The notes beneath the pieces are model-generated. The model saw nothing but the letters and a program-made list of their open reading frames with translations. It ran no database searches and was not told the origin of the DNA. From Pholis gunnellus (lineage: Eukaryota > Chordata > Actinopteri > Perciformes > Pholidae): a DNA stretch of 64,000 nt. A program made the position numbers and the translations under genes. The stretch lies in the NCBI GenBank assembly GCA_910591455.2, contig OU342822.1:15041154-15105153 (forward strand), in the 5' to 3' direction. Positions 23,061 through 36,300 of this stretch are shown here, piece after piece (position 1 is the stretch's first letter; each line of letters begins with the position of its first letter).

Positions 23061-24571
23061 TTTTCTTTATTATCACGTATTAAAGATAATAAGTAATCGA
23101 GGGTTGATGAAGCTGAAGTTGCTCGAAGAAAAGCACGATGTCTGTCATGTCATATTTGTTGTCTGAGAAAGTAAGAGCAACTGGTTTACTTCATCAGTTC
23201 AAAACCTGGCCAGCAGATGGCGGTGCATGACTATTGCTGCAGAGCAGATCTGGAAATTTGATGGAACATCTTTGGCCCAATACAATTTTACTAAACTGAG
23301 ACTATAGTACAGGTGTGCCAATAATGATATCATACTGTAGTATTCTGATAATATCCAAAATACCCAACACTGTGACCAACAACATTTTCGTAGCAGCTTT
23401 TAAAAAAAATGTGTTTTGATTTACTATATGGCTTAATCAGCTGTAAGTAACGTTGTTTACCCTCTCCTTAAGCTTAGACTATTAGAGAATAATAAAGAAG
23501 ATGATGGTAGAAACTACTGTGACAGATGTTAAGTTAGTGTTTCAGTGCAAACAAAGAGTGCAATGGAAGTTAATGCTAGTATGTAACACAATACTGACTT
23601 TGTGTAGATCTTCATTTTAAGAAAATAGGTCTGAAAGATGTCATCAGGAGTTACTTTAAAAGATAACATTTTCCCCAATTATATTTATGTCGATAAATCT
23701 CGTGTGGATATTTTGAACTGGACTCACTGAATTTTCAAGCAACTTCTCAGACCAACAATGTCAAACAGAGTCCACAGAGTTAAACATTGTGTGGGTTTCC
23801 ACTCAAACACCTTCCCAACACTCCTCTTATAATGTAAATCCTTGAGGCAAAACTCTTTTTTCCATTTCACCCACTTCCCAGGGAGTTTGAGGTCAGAGGT
23901 CATCTGCACAATAACCCTCTGCATCTGGTAGACATTCAGAGTCCTCTTTAAAAAGACACCCCAGCAGACACAATTAACCATCAACACAACCTTTAGGTCC
24001 AGTAGAAGGGCATTGTCGCTTGTCAACAAAACACCCTGCTGTAATCTTATTGAAGACACAATATTTCATTTTCTACTTGAATTATCATTCATGCAATTGC
24101 AGCTTTAGCTTCATAAAATCAGTTATCTTCTAGTGCAATGTAACTCTTCTCTGGTTCATTAATATGCTTTGACCTGGAGTTGCGTTATCTGAGGCCAGCC
24201 AATAATTTGCCCACAAACTGATCCCTCCACACACACACACACACAGACACACACAGACACTTGGACGTCACAGTAATTGTTGTGTAAGGCTGCTGACGCA
24301 TGGAGGGGGGTAAAGTCCGTTTTGCTCTAATGTGGGAGGTTTGCCAGTGGCCAGTAGCTCAAGCTCCTTCCAACCTGGAATAGTAAATGTTAACCGGATT
24401 ATACTCTACATGTTTTTGTTTACTCTAGAACTTAAAAATGCTTTGATGTGCTTACTTTCTATGGACTCTGGTGCAATGTCAAGACAAGCTTTTGTAAAAA
24501 AAGTATCTGCAAATGTCAAACTAAAGGAAAAAAATTACAAACACGGTTATACGGTGTAATAAAGTTAAACT

Positions 24572-24577
24572 TTTATT
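24572..24577 (-). terminator. SGK1: SGK1 polyadenylation signal AATAAA
   Basis: TTTATT on the + strand gives AATAAA on the SGK1 strand, about 1.33 kb past the stop codon. It is the only canonical hexamer I found in that interval. Confidence 0.5.
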
Positions 24578-25447
24578 GCAAACCAGACATGGTCACATAA
24601 ATCTTAAACAATTTTACAATTTACAGTACATTTAACGTGAATTGTTACATATATATATATTTAAGCATACCTTAAGTCAGTTTTTGTTCAATAATATACA
24701 TTAAAACTAGTACACATAACTCAAATATACAAACAAACTTAAATACCGTCAAACCGCATTACAGCAATATTAAAATGGAATGTTCACTTTCGATGTCGTC
24801 AGCCTGGCTGCCGGCCGCCATTAAATTATTGTGAGGCGAATGGAAGACCACATAAGGGGGACACAGTTGGCAAGCAGAACTACACAAACACTCCTGAACA
24901 CATCACTCTCTTAGTCACCTAGCAGCTGTGCTCTCGCTCTCTCTTTCTCTCTCTATCACCATTATTGTTTTATGTGCAAATGAAGATATGAAACATTGTT
25001 TAAGTTCTCTACGTCTCACGTTATTGCTGCAACGGGTGTGTTGTTTTGGTGCGACACTGTTCCTCTCCGGTAACCTAAAAATCAGGTGTCAAGCGAAATG
25101 AAACGTGGTAACGTTAAGGTCGACGCAGACTAACCCAAAAGATGTGAGATCTGATGGAGAGAAAATAAATAAAAAGGCACATTTGAGAGAATAAATAAAA
25201 GATCCCCCTTTGTAACATTCACCTTCAAATAAGTCCCTTTTCAACCACACAGAAAGTAAATGAGAAGAACCTAAAAGCACCAAATGAATGTCATCTCTAC
25301 TTATTCAAAACTCAAAAGGAAGCTCCCCCCGTGGGTGGTTAGACAGAATCTTAAAAGATGTCTACATAGATGAGGATGGAAATACTTGTCAGGGCTGGTA
25401 CAGTAGGGTGCAGCCTTCCTCTTTTGAGAGAAGGTGGAAGTTAGAGT

Positions 25448-25449
<2 letters not shown>

Positions 25450-25518
<69 letters not shown>
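25450..25518. repeat. (TG)n microsatellite in SGK1 3' UTR
   Basis: Perfect tract of about 69 bases, read as (CA)n in the SGK1 transcript if the 3' UTR extends this far. Confidence 0.95.
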
Positions 25519-25520
<2 letters not shown>

Positions 25521-25909
25521 TGTCGGTTCAGGGTTGAGGGGGCTTCTAAGCTGCCTGAGCTGTGTGAAAAGGACCTCCGCTATCAGATAAGAGATGGGCA
25601 ATTGTGGAAAATTGAAGAAATTGTGCGGTTAATCGGGGTAAGATGGAGGTTACGACCTCAATGAGTCATCTAAAGAAAGCAGGCTTCCTCTTGCAGCAAG
25701 TCTTCTTTTAAGAGTTGGAGAAATTATGGCAAGTAGACATGTTTCAATTCTTTGCAGATGCAGAGTTGCTGCAGGGGTTGGTTCAGAAAAAACAATGTAT
25801 CGCCCCAATTGTAAATGTAAGGTGGGGTCAAGATGCAAGTGCGTGGACACACCACATTCCATGTCCTGTAAGTCTGAATTGGTGTCCGTCGAGGGCCTGT
25901 GTTTAAATC

Positions 25910-26077
25910 CTATAGGTAGGAGTCCATAGATGGGGCGTAAGAGAAGCCCACAAAGGCCTCAGCAGCCTCTTTGATGCTGGCTGTAACGAGCGCGCTGTCT
26001 GGGGAACAGCCGATGGAGCTGGGCACCGGCTCGTCTGTGAACTCTGGATCAAAGTGCCGCAGGTCGTTAGGTCCCGT
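25910..26077 (-). CDS. SGK1: SGK1 terminal coding exon (residues 377-431, short numbering)
   Basis: Acceptor CTCCCTCCCAG. It encodes the C-terminal tail TGPNDLRHFDPEFTDEPVP, then the hydrophobic motif FVGFSYAPS with Ser422, and ends DSYL-TAG. Confidence 0.96.
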   Translation of the reverse strand, partial: TGPNDLRHFDPEFTDEPVPSSIGCSPDSALVTASIKEAAEAFVGFSYAPSMDSYL

Positions 26078-29000
26078 CTGGGAGGGAGGAAGGAGAGGGG
26101 GGGAGGGAGAAGTAGGGATTAGTCAGGCTGTTAAATACCTCACCATATCTGGAAATGTGTGAATTCCCAGCGAGGATGTTCCATGCTCTTGATATAGTCG
26201 TGTATATGTAAACACAGAGGACTAAAACAATAGCAAGTCTGTGGACCTTGGAAAATCCTAAATCTGCCATAATCAACACTTATTGGGGTATTAAAAAGGA
26301 ACGTACCACGTTGGGGTTGAAGGGAGGGGTGATCTTTTTGGCATTGAGGTCATCCCAGTTGATGGGGGAGAAGAATACGTGGTTCTTAATTTCAGTCTGT
26401 GAAGAGACACAAATGATGAATAATTAACTGATGTCCTTTAACGCACATAATACGGAAATATGAATTCTTACAGAAACACACATGCAACAAAATAACCAAG
26501 TACGTACAAAGTCGTCTGTGCAGCCGAGCCTCTTGGTTCGGTCCTTCTGAAGCAGGCCCTCGAGCAGGTGTCTGGCTGCGTTAGAAATGTTGGGTTTCAG
26601 CTGCAGCGGCTTGTTCAGGATGTTGTCGTACATCTCCGCCGTGTTACGGCTGTAGAACGGAGGCTGGGGAAGGGACAAGAAGAACTGATTAGCATGTTGG
26701 CCAACAAAACGGAGCAAGGAATCCAAACGACCAACACTGATAGCGTAATTTCAAATCATGCATGTGCAAACACGTGGAGCAAAAATGAGATAAGATTGCA
26801 CCACTGTGTACAGTATCACTCAATATTATAGAGAACATTTCTGACATTTAAGACAAAATTGAGGAGGGGGGGGTGTAACTTTACTATAAAATCACGTGAG
26901 GTGAATGTCAATGTCACTCACCAGGCCATAGAGCATCTCATAGAGAACAGCTCCTAAACACCACCAGTCCACCGTCCTGTCGTACGGCTGCTTGTGTAGA
27001 ACCTCAGGAGCCAAATACTGTAGACAGAAGAAGACATGGAGAAGTGGTAAGCTACGTGACTGGACGTTACAGAGGGCTGTCAAATTCGGAAACACCGGGA
27101 AAAATGTTGTCCTCACCTCTGGTGTACCGCAGAAGGTTGACGTGGTGCCATTGGGTTCAATGTTCTCCTTGCAGAGGCCGAAATCTGTGAGAATGATGTG
27201 ACCCTGTGAGTCCAGCAGGATGTTCTCTGGCTTCAGGTCTCTGTAGACGATGTTGAGGGAGTGGAGGTAGCCCAGTGCGCTGGCGATCTCCGCTGCGTAG
27301 AACCTGGCTCTGGGCTCGAGGAAGCAGCGCTCTCTCTGTAGGTGGTAGAACAACTGGAAGACAAGGGGAAAAAAATATATATTTTTAGTAACAAAACTTA
27401 AAATGTCTTGATTGTGTTATAGAGTATCTCTGATATAGATTATCAGCATGAGCAAAGAAGAGATACTGGAAGAACGTTGATAAAAAGACAGATACGGAGA
27501 CGGAGAGGAAACCGGATGACAGTAAAGAGGCAGGAAGGTTTAAAAAGTTTGACAGGGGAAGACAGATGAGACGAGGGCCAGAGGTGGAGTGAGAGAGCAG
27601 CATGATAGAGGGGGCAAAAGAGGGGAAGAAAAGAGAAAGGGGAGAAGGAAAGTAAATGTGTCCCGTTTCCCCGATGAGGCCCATATTTAATCAGCACTGT
27701 CTTTGCTCGTCCAACAATCACAGGAAATTAGCTGGATTAGACACACACACAGAGTCTGAATGGCGCTGCTAATTTTGGCCCAGAGTCTCTCCCGCTGTCC
27801 CAACCCACCCCATGATTTCCTGAGAGGCGTTTCCTTTACAGAAAGAAAGACACGAGAGTGGCAACTTCTATTCTGCTTCACATGACAGGATATCCCCTCT
27901 TTCTGTCTGTGTTTCTGCCTCATATTAATCTCCGACTCTGGCACTACATTATTCCTCTTAAAGCTACCCTTCTTCCTCAAACTATAGCCATCATCAAAAT
28001 GTCCTTCTACCCTCTTCATTCATCTGTAGCTTCTTCTTTAAATAGCTCGCTTCTCCTCCATCATCTCCGCTCCATATCCTTATCTTTCACTGGCAGCAGT
28101 TCAGCCGGTAACTCACCTCTCCTCCGTTGATGTAGTCCAGGACGAAGTAGAGTTTGTCCGTTGTTTGGAAAGAGTAGTGCAGGCCAACCAAGAACGGGTG
28201 CTTGACATTCTTTAGCAGCACATTCCTCTCTGACATTATGTGTTTTTCCTGAGGAATGCAAAGAGCGCGGGGTTAGAGAGGTTGACAAGGAGACCCCTTT
28301 TGTCGCGTGTGTACTTTTGGCACGACTGCATCCACATTTACCTCCTTCTTCTTGAGGATGGCCTTTTTCTGTAAGACTTTGACTGCGTAAAACTGGTCAT
28401 CAGAACGGTGGCGGGCCAGCAGGACCTTGCCGAAGCTCCCCTTGCCGATCACCTTCAGGAAGTGGAAGTCACTGGGTTTGGCTGAAGGGTTGGAGGACGG
28501 ACCGAGGTTGATCTGTTGGGATGGACTGGGCTGAGAGAGGGGGAGAAGATGAGGAAGTTAGAGCCACATTATGAACCCAAAAATGTATGATAAACATGTA
28601 AACGGAGGATATGTGTGTGTGTGTGTGTGTGTGTGTGTATCTCTGCATACGGTGAAATGTATACAAAAAGGAGGAAGCACACAATTCACTGTTTAATGCA
28701 AATATACTTACAGGAGGAGAGGGATTTGTGTTCATGAGCTCAGTATCCTGAGGAGGACTCAAGTTCATAATAGACTGAACTTCGGGACTGAAAAGAGAAA
28801 GAGTTCATTCTTAGTTCATTCAGCAAAGCATCAAAAGTATCCACACGTCTTTGTTGTTTTTATGTGAATCAGCTGATCTGGGAGTCACACTGAGACACAA
28901 AGCTTCTCCAGAGGACAAATAACCGGCATTTCTGGTTGCGTTTCACAATGTGTTGTCCTCCAGTGAATGCGGAACAATAAGATGAGTCAGATGGTATACT

Positions 29001-29270
29001 CACTGCTTGCAGGCGTAGGAGTTTGTGGCGAGCCTCTGAATGAAGTCGTTCAGACCCATCCTCCTCTGTTTCATAAAAGCTGCAACACAAAAAAAAAAGA
29101 AAGAAAAAGAATGTTTAGATTTTTAAATAAAAAGCAAAAAAAGTAGTCCATACACGTCCTGAAGAATCGCCTGGAAATAGTTATGATTCCATACCGGTGA
29201 CTAATGCCACGAGCCCTCTAGATTTTGAGTAAGTCAGGACAGACGCTTCTGTGTCTGTTTTGACCGTCAT
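25910..29270 (-). CDS. SGK1: Serum/glucocorticoid-regulated kinase 1, short isoform (431 aa)
   Basis: An AGC Ser/Thr kinase activated through PI3K (PDK1 and mTORC2). It controls ion channels and transporters, for example by phosphorylating NEDD4-2. Ten exons (29270-29195, 29079-29004, 28787-28712, 28530-28342, 28248-28117, 27353-27117, 27017-26922, 26663-26508, 26396-26307, 26077-25910) give 1296 nt, 431 residues, the human length. Landmarks fall at human numbers: GKGSFG 105-110, Lys127 (ATP), Asp222 in YRDLKPEN, DFG 240-242, Thr256 (PDK1 site in TTSTFCGTPE), PPFY 295-298 (NEDD4-2 WW-binding) and hydrophobic-motif Ser422 in GFSYA. The N-terminus MTVKT...GLVALVTAFMKQRRMGL keeps the hydrophobic segment known in mammals as an ER-targeting degron. 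Confidence 0.98.
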
Positions 29271-32161
29271 GATGTGATGAGTTGAACGGCAGCTCTGAAC
29301 TCATAAAATATAACGATCATGCCTTTGGCTTGTTGCTTTATAAGAGGCTGGGGAGGAGTTGCTCCACACACACCCACACCCACACCCCCTGGTGGGCGTG
29401 ATCCTCTGCAAACATCTCTCGCAGCTAAATGGATCGTGACAAGATGATCGATCATATGCTCGGCCAATCAGTGGCCGTTGCGCTCCTTGCACGTCATAGC
29501 CGCGCCTCACGATGTGCTTGCGGCAAAAAAAAACATAAAAAGAGAAATAAATAAGTTCTTTACCACAACGCACTGAAAGGCCATGGAAAGACACCATGGC
29601 AACATTGCTTAACTTCCCACGTGTCACACAGTCTGAACTTGTCACCAAAACAGCAACATTTCAGTTTACACAAAGCTGAAAATAAATTCTATAGGCTAAT
29701 GATATCCAGATATGTCCAGTAAGTGACATATGGGGACCCTCAATGTACCAGGAGTACAGAATAAACTGTACAAAAAGTGAAAAATTCACGTGATTCGTGA
29801 TTATTCTCCAAGCTCATGATACTTGTTTTAACAGTGTATCCATGCTCCGCGTCTAACCCTCTTGAGATCGCAACCTTGTCCTGTAGAAATAATCACAAAT
29901 AACCTCTTAACTTGGCCTATCGGCTTCACCATTTGGCTGCGTTTCAGTTTAAACCGCCGGGAGTGACGCAGGTTCCCTTGGTGTACAATAGAGGAGAGGG
30001 AGAGAGCCTGAGTCGAGGAAGGCCCGATGCCAAGAAAAAAAGACGCTGGTAGTGGAAAAGTACAGACGGAGAAACTTCAGAATGCATCCAACTCAGACGA
30101 AAGAAAGACAGACCAGACCCACAATCTGTTTGGACCTGGCTCTCAGAAGCAGGCAAAACCCTCTGATGTGATGATCAGAATGACATTTTGGAAACATTGC
30201 CACTCGTTTTGCGCGCTGGCACACAGATGAGCAGACGGGCTCAGTTACGTTTTATGTAAGGCACCTAGTTCAAGTTTTATCAACACGCCTGAGTGGAATG
30301 GAAGTATGCAAGAAGGTATAACAATTAGTATTGATAACCGTGCGTAAAAAGGAAGGATACACAACAAAACAGTAGAGTTGGAACAATGCAAACAATCAAC
30401 TTTGATGCACATTACAAACAAAATACAACAATGACAATTACGTAAAAACACCCAAAACCCTGTATAAATTCACAGGTTCTCATTTTCTTAATTGCCTGGA
30501 GAGAAAAAAAAAACATACACCGGTATGTTACCATACACTTCAGTTTCCAGAGAACACAAACAAACCTTTCAGATCTGAAGGGGTTCTCATTGCATTGCCT
30601 GCAGCGCCAAGGCTCAAGAACAAGTTGCAAAAGAGAGTTGCCAAAGGTTCTGGCGCTTTTAACGGACTCCTCTATCAGGGAGGCGTAGCCATACATAACA
30701 GCACCATAAATCCAGATCAAGGGATTATGGGGTGAATGGAGCGCACCCCCAAGTAGCTATAGGCCTATGTCTTCCAGTGCTTTCTTCCCAACCACACACA
30801 CACACTCCAGGCACAGAAAGTAGGTTCGGGAGCTTTAGCTTTACCCTTCAAAGAGAAGCTATAAATATCACAATAGGCTGGTAACAGCAGGAACGCCATT
30901 AAGTCCAGATAGACCTAGAGTACAGGAGGCTCTCGTGAGAATATTACAGAGACTAGTTTTTCGAATGGGGAAACACATCGCGGTCGGTTTTAAAATGAAT
31001 ATGCAGCCTACTTACACGTCAAAGCGGTCGTTCTGTCTTTCATAGGGGCGCTTTATTTTCCGAGTCGGCACCAAGGAGAGACGCTATAGGTTCCTCCGCA
31101 AACAGGTAATCGAACTACACCGCATTCCTCCTCTTGGAGATTTTCATCCTGAAGATTTTTTTCTTCCCTCTTTTCAGGGCGGAGACGTCCCGCCTCTATT
31201 TCCTTCCAGTCTACACTTTTGGCGTTTCATGCAAGGCTGAATGAGTTTCCCTCAGGGCGGGGGGCGTGCTGCCTTCAAATGCTACTCTTAGGCTCCTACT
31301 TTCGAGTTCAACCATTGGAAATATAGACTGCAGTTGTATTTTAATACACAATTAAACACATAACACATTTCTTTATTTAGATCGACAGCTGCTTTCCCCC
31401 TGCAACAAAATGGATAAAAAGGTATTAACACAGGACACTGATGGAGTTTTGAGCATGATTATTCTCACCTTTAGCAATGAAACATTTCATTAACCATTAG
31501 TTATTTTTCTCAGTCATCTGCATGTCACTTGAAACTCCACTTCTCCTTATTTGAGACGTTTCAACAACAAATAAAGGCAAAAACATGGCCTAAAGTTAAA
31601 GGTCGAATGCAAACACTCGGTTTACTTCATTTTATTTTTTTTGTTGGCAGTTTTTTTCCCACTACAGCCTACTAGCTGAGGTCATTTACCTGCAGAGCTC
31701 CGAATTAAAGAGTAACCCCGGGTTATGGAAATTCACTGAGTTCACTTTAATTCAAAGTGTAGGAGCTGCCAACAAGTTGAAGCCATATTAATAAACTCTT
31801 GATGCATTGCTCTCCCGACTATTTTTGCAGGTGCATACACGCAGGAGGTTATCTCTGGATAATGTTTGAATATTTTTGTCTTATTGGGTGTGTGAGAGAG
31901 TAGAGAATGTGAGGACACCATGTTGCAAAGCACTGAAGGTATGCACAGGTTATGCAGTAAGGAAAACGCAATGGGAACATGGATCAGACAAAAAATAAAC
32001 AAAGAAGAGAGGATGATGAGATGAATAGCTCTTAATCAGAGACACGTCACACATCTAATAGAGAGCAAGGTATGCTTTAACACTGAGCAGAATAGTTATC
32101 AGGCTGTGACAATTCTGAGCCAAAGACAAGCAGCAGTTATGACTAAGAGTCAGGAATATGG

Positions 32162-32232
<71 letters not shown>

Positions 32233-33029
32233 TGTATTCTTTTGCTCCTGACCCTCAGCCTCTTGCAGAAAATCATTGTGTTCATTGTGCATGTGTGACT
32301 CTGCAATTTTTAAATATAGCCTCAACTTTCTACTGCTGTCTCTGTTTCCCCCGTAACTCAGGTCAAATCTATTATTAATCTGTCCCCCATAGCCACCTGA
32401 TGTGCACGCACACACACACACGCACACACGCACACACACTCACACACACGCACACACAAAGCTGGAGGGCAAAACAAACCTGCACATGCATACGCACACT
32501 CTTTCTAAAGCAGAGAGACAGGGAGAAAGGGCACATCGGGTACATCCTAAATTCCTGCAAGGTGTCCAACACACCTCTTCCTCACTGCACCAAAGGGGAA
32601 CTCTTGGAGCTGTTTGTTAGAAAACGAGTATTTCTCCTTGAGACAGCACAGGTTGCCGTCCTTTAACTTTCATTCATTCATTTAATCTACAATATCTCAC
32701 GACTGAACCCTACAGTAGCAGTCCATGTGGGGAAAACGAGCGAAGACCTCATACGTCACATATTGCTTTCTCAAACAATAAGAAAGGTGATGCCCTTGAA
32801 AACTTGCACACGTGATGTGCAGAAGCAAACTGGTTTTAAACTCCAAATGATGAGCAGCTACTTTTGCATTTCCCTCCAAGCAATAACAACTCAAACATGT
32901 GACAGGCGAAGATTAAAAGTGACCATGAAGAAGACGTTACCTTCGCCAGGATGTGAGCACTGCTCTTGTGTCTGCATCTGTGGTTATACCCCGGGATGAA
33001 ATGAGAGAGAGGTGTTAAGGTAAGATCAG

Positions 33030-33085
<56 letters not shown>

Positions 33086-33296
33086 AGTACTAGGTCCACT
33101 CAGTGTTTTTCCTATCTGGCCCTCTATCCCTTTTGGATTGGCAGACTGCTTGGGCCCTGAACAAGAGGAGGCTCCACAATACTCAAGCTGTGTGTTTGTT
33201 GCCTTTCTGTGCCTGTATGTGAGACACTAGTCCGTTATGTAACCCACTAGTGGCACTGTCATCGATGCCAAAGCCGGAATTGACTAACTCACACAC

Positions 33297-33357
<61 letters not shown>

Positions 33358-36300
33358 ACAGGAAGAGGTTTAGCTGCAGTGCCAGTGGGGTTGAGGTGTA
33401 GGATATTAGAGTTGTAGAAACACATGCTCCCTCAGCCCACACACGTAGAGTATACCCACAAACAAAGAGTAACATGTCTCCATATTCATGCTGTCTTCTG
33501 GCAGATGACATCCAGCCCTTAAATCCTTTCATCTCTTCCGTCCACCAATCCCTGAGTCTTGTAATGTCCGCTCTCTGTGCCGGGTATGATGAGGGTGTTT
33601 GTGGCTACAGTTGATCTGGCGTTGAATGTGAATGAGCCTCGGTGGTGAGAAACCAGATGACACCATTACATAGAGGCCTCGGCCATTCAGAGAGGACGGC
33701 TATTATTTTGCCACCGGTGTGTGTTGAGTGCGGCCAAACTGTTTGAAATGTGGTATTCTTGGGCTTCTGTCTGTTAGAGGTAACTCGTGGTCTGTGTGTG
33801 TGTGTTTGGCAACACTTTATATTTTTAGGTCGCAGAGTTTTGTAATAATTTGCTAGAAATTTGCTAGTTTGGAAGCACACTACCAATTATTTAACTCTCA
33901 AATAATTGCTAGCATAATGCTATAGCAGGTCAGCTAAACGAGAAATGAAAATGAACAATACAATTTAACACATATGGAAATCAATAATCAGTATTGTTTC
34001 AGAACTTTGTCTCTATTTTCTCAGAATTTCTGTTCTTTCCAGAAAATGTTGTCTAGTAAGTCAACAGGAAGCTATCAATACATACAAAAAGATGTACAGT
34101 GTGTTCTAATACTTCTGTTACTGTTTCAAGAAATCTTAGGTTTTAAAAGCTAAAATTAAGAAGATTGAAAACTATTTTTGGGGGAATTGTATGCCTATTA
34201 TGTAGCGACAGTAGAGAAATGGCAGTAAGTTATGGGGCAAAAAAGATGGGGAATGAAATGCAAAAAAGGTCCAGAAGGACGTGAAGTGGAAAAACTTGCG
34301 TTCTTCACCCATTTTGGCCATCTGGACGCCCCAATATGTGAAAGCATTCTTGCAAAGAGAGGCAAGGATTTGGCTACTGGATTAAGGCTAGAATTAGGTT
34401 GTGATGAAGGCAACAGGGATTATGTCATTGGCAGCCCTTGAATACAGTACACACAACCAAATCTGTCTAACTGCAAATCTTCAGGGTATAATGGAAAAAA
34501 AAAAACATGTTCAGACAATCTTCTCTAAATTGTCTCTGGTTTGGGAGCGCCTTTAAGGATTATTAAGTACAGTTTGAGGACATATGCGTGCGTAGGTGTG
34601 TGTGTGTGTTTGCCTCTATGAAGGGCAGGTTGACACAGGTGAGCGATGTGTCATGAATGGTGGAAGAAAAGAGTAAACAGCAGCTTCAGAGAGGGAGCCG
34701 CTGTGTTGATATTCATTTTAAATCACAGAGAACAAAAGAGAACGCACACATGCTCAGCCTATAGAGTCACACGTCATATAAACTAAACATGTTGGCATCT
34801 CAGGAAGAACAGCACTATACAATAAGTCAGCATGTAAATGCTGATCAACTGCTCTTTAGCAAGATGATGAGCGTACTAACATGTTTTAATGAGGGTATCC
34901 TCAGCAGATGCTCTTTGATACATGAGAACACAGTGAGAGAACACACAGTTTGCTGTTTGTTCCTCTGTGAAATTGGACAGCCAGAACTCTATTCCCTGTA
35001 ATTATTATTACCGTATCCATCCCTGGCACTCCGCCGTTGCTCTCTACTGCTCCTTCTGTCACACACATCACTGCATCACTGTAAATAACTCATATGCGAC
35101 AAACTTTTTTGTTGTGCTCGGAAAGCCACTAATTGCTGAGTTTGGAACAACCGGGTGTAGCAGCATTACCGCCGAGGCCACAGAAACAGCTTGTCACCAG
35201 CTTGGCTAATTGCTTGAATGTCTTTCCATGTGCCGAAAAACTCCCATAATTAACAGGCAGGCGACTCCCAGTGAAAAACATTTTAATCTGAACATGGGTG
35301 CTATGCGTGTTGATATGGTTGTTTGTTTTTCACATTTCTCTCTGAGAGATGTTCCAGCAGGCAGCAGGTACCTGCACATTTGCCACAAAGTTTGGTTATT
35401 GCAGTAGCACAGAGTGTACTTGTACTTAGAGTATTTCCATTTAATGCTCCTGTGAATTTAAAAAATAATAATATAACAGAACATAATGCAATATTATAGA
35501 TTAAAGTACCCAATATAGATTAGAACATGTGTTAGGCCTCGACCATCTACAACAGTAAAATACTACTTACACATTAATGCCTTGGTAATTATAATCCAAC
35601 ACTTCAGCATCGACGGCATTATCAACCGAAATGGTGTTATCAGCTGTAACCGCTGCATGAGAGCAGTGCAGAGTGGCGGCGATTAGCTAGCCAGTGGGGA
35701 ACACTCACATGCACTAAAATGCAATAAGAGCACGAGCGACCGGCCGGGCTATGAAAACAAATCAAGGAGAAGCTCGGATAACAACACACACAGAGGAAAA
35801 GCCACTTCATTCTCTGTTCACAAAGACAATTTCCCACCGTATCTTATAACAAATAGTGGGTTGCTGCTGTATTAATGCTCTGAAAATCAAATTTAGCATC
35901 TTTAAGTGAACTTTTCAATGCAGGACTGTTACTTGTAAAGGAGTATTTTAAAATGACAGTACTGATACTTTTACTGAAGTTAAGAACGTCCTCCACTGCC
36001 TGTGACAAGGATGTGCATATTATCCAAGAGCAGAAATGAATGGTTCCTACATTAAATAGTAAAACAATGTTATAGCAATGCGTTAGAAATGAAGAGTCAA
36101 GTTAATTTCATCTGCTAATTATTGCAGTTTAAAGAAGCACCGAATTAGATATTCTTTTGAGTCCAAAGTAAAGGAAAGTGTTGCTAAAAATGATATTTGG
36201 TGAGCTCAAACACACACATGCACACCCTCATGTGTAGAGCTCACCATATATCATTAAAGGTAGCAATAAAAAAAAGGAATTTATAGGCTTAAAGCCGAAG

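Larger units (their letters stand above)
19961..24560. other. SLC2A12 5' end and SLC2A12-SGK1 intergenic region
   Basis: No coding exons seen. The left part should contain the SLC2A12 5' UTR and promoter. A GC box (CCCCGCCC) near 20576 and CCAAT motifs near 20600 and 20670 are candidates. The right part has an AT-rich degenerate tandem array, fragments of common fish repeats and unique sequence up to the SGK1 3' end. Confidence 0.6.
24572..25909 (-). other. SGK1: SGK1 3' UTR
   Basis: AT-rich, no open frame of note. It contains a 69-bp GT tract (25450-25518, CA on the mRNA strand) and several TTTATTTA-like AU-rich words around 25160-25200, which fits an immediate-early transcript with fast turnover. 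Confidence 0.6.

Noticed and set aside
30412..30720. Alternative SGK1 first exon from a 102-codon - strand frame
   Set aside because: The best donor-like site gives the wrong phase for the shared exon, and the sequence resembles no known SGK1 N-terminus.
34198..34441. Overlapping 70-codon frames on both strands
   Set aside because: No family resemblance, no splice support and no conserved motif. Chance open frames in unique DNA.
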